A stretch of 26,014 nucleotides of DNA from Gammaproteobacteria bacterium (GTDB taxonomy: Bacteria > Pseudomonadota > Gammaproteobacteria > Steroidobacterales > Steroidobacteraceae): positions 1-26,014 of the forward strand of contig JAURMS010000203.1 in the NCBI GenBank assembly GCA_030830595.1, written 5' to 3'. Positions 23,863-26,014 of the stretch are shown piece by piece (positions within the stretch are counted from its first letter, which is position 1; the number at the start of each line of letters is the position of its first letter). The notes beneath the pieces are model-generated. The model was not told the origin of the DNA. It ran no database searches and saw nothing but the letters and a program-made list of their open reading frames with translations. Both the position numbers and the translations under genes were made by a program.

Positions 23863-25443
23863 CTACTCCGAGGTTCTGGCGAGGCGGCGAATCAGTAATC
23901 CCACGGGCTTTGGAACCACCGCGGTGATACTTGAAAGCTCCTGGGAATTACATACGCAAAGCCACCGCATTAATAATGCACCAAGCAAACCGCCAAACGC
24001 CACGAGGCCCCCAATGGCGTATGGATCCTGTTGCACGCCAATAAAGCCCCCAAGTGCCATTCCAAACATTGTCGCTAGTAAAAAGTAGCCGATCACGAGT
24101 GTCATGAAACGAAGAGGCGCCCAGATTCCCGGAAACGCATTGCCGAGCCGCCATCTCAAAGCCGATAAAAACACAAGCGTGTAGACGGTCTCCGTAATTG
24201 CCAATAACCACACACCATGCCTTGCCAACGGAAGCCAAAGACACACAACAACACCGATGGCGCCGGCAAATGCGGCGACCACGATGGTTCCGAGGTTTCC
24301 TGATGCGTTAACGACTGCACCAACTGCTGTTCGATAGGTTGAAAGTGTCAACCCCATAAACAGGAGTCCAAATAACTCTGCTTGTTCGAGATACTTACCG
24401 CCGGTCAAATAGCCAAGTAAACTTTCACCGCCAATGGCAAAGACAAATGCTACGGGGCCGATGATTGAAAGGTTTGCTTTCGATAAAAGGGTCAGGGTAA
24501 AGGCCAATTCTGTTTTCTTTCTACCGTCGCGATAACGGCCCATCATGAATGGCTCAAGCAGTTGCCGGAAGAGCCGCCCAGGCATGAAGTTGGCTAATTG
24601 CTCAACCAGGTTCCTGATAAATGCATATCCCGCGACTACTTCATCTGGCAACAACGCAGCCGCAATAATGATCTGTACACGCGGATGTATGACGGCCGAT
24701 ACCTGGGTTGAGCCATAGATGCCCGCGATGAATTTCGTCGCCTCGCTCAGCGATGGCAATCTCGATTGACCCTGCGAACCAGTATTTCCGTCATTGTCTT
24801 TTTTGCTAATGGATTTGTACTTTCGACTAAGTATTGCAGTCGAAATCAGCTCTGATATCGCGAGAATAGTCACTGCAGTTTCCGCAGAGAAACCGGTACC
24901 CATGCACAACGTCAACCCGGCGGCGAGCGCAATCTTGGCTAGCGCAGCAATCGACACGGAAAAGGCGATTGTTCTCTGCATCATCAGAAGTTGTGACACT
25001 GTCAACCAATGGGCCAACAGCGTCTGGGTCAGGCCTTGAGCCAAGAGAATGTGCAGCAATCCTTGCGTGGCCCCGAGTTTTTCACTTAACCATGGCCAAA
25101 CGGATATGATGACAATAGATGCGACTGAAATTGCCCCGAGGCGTACCACGAGCAAAAAACGGAACAACTTTGCCAGCGACGCAAAGTTACCCACCTCCGC
25201 AAGACCAGGGCCGTACCTGAACCCCAATCTTGCTAGTCCTGTGCTCGTTAGTTGCACAAGCAATCCAGCCAAGGCTATAGCGGTTGCATACGCAGCGTAT
25301 TCGGACGTATCGAGTGTCCGCACATAGAGGATGGCGATAAATACTGATGCAAGCGCGCTCACGACCTTTGCGGACAGCTGATTTTGCAGCCCGCTTTTTA
25401 GAGCGGCAACGTCGTATCTTACGGTGTGCTTGTTGATAGACAG
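23863..25443 (-). CDS. Second Wzx-type flippase, probable CTG start
   Basis: This protein has about 12-14 hydrophobic segments and the Wzx/PST pattern VRTLDTSEYAAYATAIALAGL near the N-terminus, FVFAIGGESLLGYLTGGKY in the middle, and a hydrophilic tail. The first conventional start is a GTG at 25362 (499 aa), but that places the start in the middle of TM1 and has AAAGG only 2 bases upstream. In-frame codons continue upstream as LSINKHTVRYDVAALKSGLQ followed by NQLSAKV, which looks like the cytoplasmic n-segment of a flippase. A stop lies at 25450-25452, and no ATG, GTG or TTG occurs between it and 25362. A CTG at 25443 has AGGATAGGA just before it. The extended form is 526 aa. A base error (ATG to CTG) would explain it equally well. 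Confidence 0.85.
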   Translation of the reverse strand: MSINKHTVRYDVAALKSGLQNQLSAKVVSALASVFIAILYVRTLDTSEYAAYATAIALAGLLVQLTSTGLARLGFRYGPGLAEVGNFASLAKLFRFLLVVRLGAISVASIVIISVWPWLSEKLGATQGLLHILLAQGLTQTLLAHWLTVSQLLMMQRTIAFSVSIAALAKIALAAGLTLCMGTGFSAETAVTILAISELISTAILSRKYKSISKKDNDGNTGSQGQSRLPSLSEATKFIAGIYGSTQVSAVIHPRVQIIIAAALLPDEVVAGYAFIRNLVEQLANFMPGRLFRQLLEPFMMGRYRDGRKKTELAFTLTLLSKANLSIIGPVAFVFAIGGESLLGYLTGGKYLEQAELFGLLFMGLTLSTYRTAVGAVVNASGNLGTIVVAAFAGAIGVVVCLWLPLARHGVWLLAITETVYTLVFLSALRWRLGNAFPGIWAPLRFMTLVIGYFLLATMFGMALGGFIGVQQDPYAIGGLVAFGGLLGALLMRWLCVCNSQELSSITAVVPKPVGLLIRRLARTSE

Positions 25444-25514
25444 CTTGTCCTATCCTGCGCTAAGAATAAACGGCATAGTTTCTATAAGGTGACTTGCCCC
25501 AAGTTCCTTGCCAA

Positions 25515-26014
25515 TCAATTGGCTTCAAGCAGGTATGCAGCGAGATCTCGGATATTCCGATCTGAAAACTTCTCTTCCGCTATCTGTCTGCAGTTCGACC
25601 GCATGGCGGCATGCGCTTTTCTATCGCCTAACAAGAAATCAATTGCGCGGACCAAGGCGTGAAAGTTTCCGTTCGCACAGACTCCCAATGGTTTTGGTCC
25701 CGAAAGCAAGAAATCTGGATTCGAATTTAGCGATACAACAGGAACACCGCGAAGCCACGCCTCGATAAATGTGTTTGATAGTCCTTCAATTCGACTGGTG
25801 TTTACCAAAAGATAAGCCTTGTCTAACCATGCTGCGGCCTCATCGTGGGACAGCTCGCCTAGATACTGGACACCTTGAGCGGCATTAACCTCTTCCTCAA
25901 ATTTCTTCTGTGGCGCCCGTAAGCGATACGGCCTTCCAATCATTACAAATTTGATGCCATATCGACTCTCAAGGCTTGCCACCGCCCGAACAAATAATTC
26001 GGGCTGCTTTGTCG
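25515..26014 (-). CDS. Glycosyltransferase family 4, C-terminal part
   Basis: The last 166 codons of a GT-B fold glycosyltransferase are visible; the start lies beyond the right edge. The frame stays open to 26014, beginning TKQPELFVRAVASLESRYG, a usual start of the donor-binding half. FVMIGRPYR, VQYLGELSHDEAAAWLDKAYLLVNTS and RIEGLSNTFIEAWLRGVPVV (with E-x7-E, both Glu present) are the nucleotide-sugar-binding features of retaining GT4 enzymes. An internal GTG at 25982 is not a real start. It lies about 70 bp upstream of the second flippase and on the same strand, so the two are likely co-transcribed. Confidence 0.9.
   Translation of the reverse strand, partial: TKQPELFVRAVASLESRYGIKFVMIGRPYRLRAPQKKFEEEVNAAQGVQYLGELSHDEAAAWLDKAYLLVNTSRIEGLSNTFIEAWLRGVPVVSLNSNPDFLLSGPKPLGVCANGNFHALVRAIDFLLGDRKAHAAMRSNCRQIAEEKFSDRNIRDLAAYLLEAN

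Noticed and set aside
1..26014. CRISPR arrays, tRNA/rRNA genes, intact insertion sequences
   Set aside because: No regularly spaced repeats, no tRNA-like cloverleaf or rRNA sequence and no transposase were seen on either strand by reading; a covariance-model scan was not possible.

Overview
The window is a high-GC, Gram-negative chromosome segment. Lipobox lipoproteins, Wzx/Wzy-type membrane proteins and undecaprenyl-phosphate-type glycosyltransferases point to a proteobacterium, probably a gammaproteobacterium, but no ribosomal or other marker gene is present to settle this. Genes are packed tightly with many 1-4 nt stop/start overlaps. Several starts are TTG or GTG, and one gene appears to use CTG.

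Region 1 (1-5495, minus strand, very GC-rich) is a probable signalling operon. It reads right to left: a small lipoprotein; a Ser/Gly/Pro-rich lipoprotein; a third lipoprotein; a membrane-anchored Ser/Thr-kinase-like protein with an unusual ATP site and a long Ala-rich repeat domain; and the first 41 codons of a gene that leaves the window. Region 2 (5566-8585, plus) is a translationally coupled pair: an exported Cys-type sulfatase with an extra C-terminal beta-type domain, and a PAPS-type sulfotransferase.

Region 3 (8629-16388, minus) is a seven-gene carbohydrate operon. In transcription order it encodes an HxH metal-hydrolase-like protein, a GlpD-like FAD oxidoreductase, a Wzx-type flippase, a SAM methyltransferase, a GT4, an extended SDR and a GT2. 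Region 4 (16574-21880, plus, divergent from region 3) holds an ArnC/DPM1-like GT2, a second GT2 homologue lacking its DxD motif, a GT-C membrane glycosyltransferase and a Wzy-like polymerase. By established logic the ArnC-like enzyme would load a sugar on a polyprenyl phosphate and the GT-C enzyme would transfer it on the periplasmic side.

Region 5 (21881-22842) is about 960 bp in which I recognise no gene. Region 6 (22843-26014, minus) holds a secreted heparin-lyase-I-like polysaccharide lyase, a second Wzx-type flippase and the C-terminal half of a GT4. From about 16.5 kb rightward the DNA is visibly richer in A+T than the left half, which suggests the surface-polysaccharide genes have a different, probably acquired, history. 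Overall the window looks like an exopolysaccharide or capsule locus, possibly for a sulfated product, next to a kinase/lipoprotein signalling operon.
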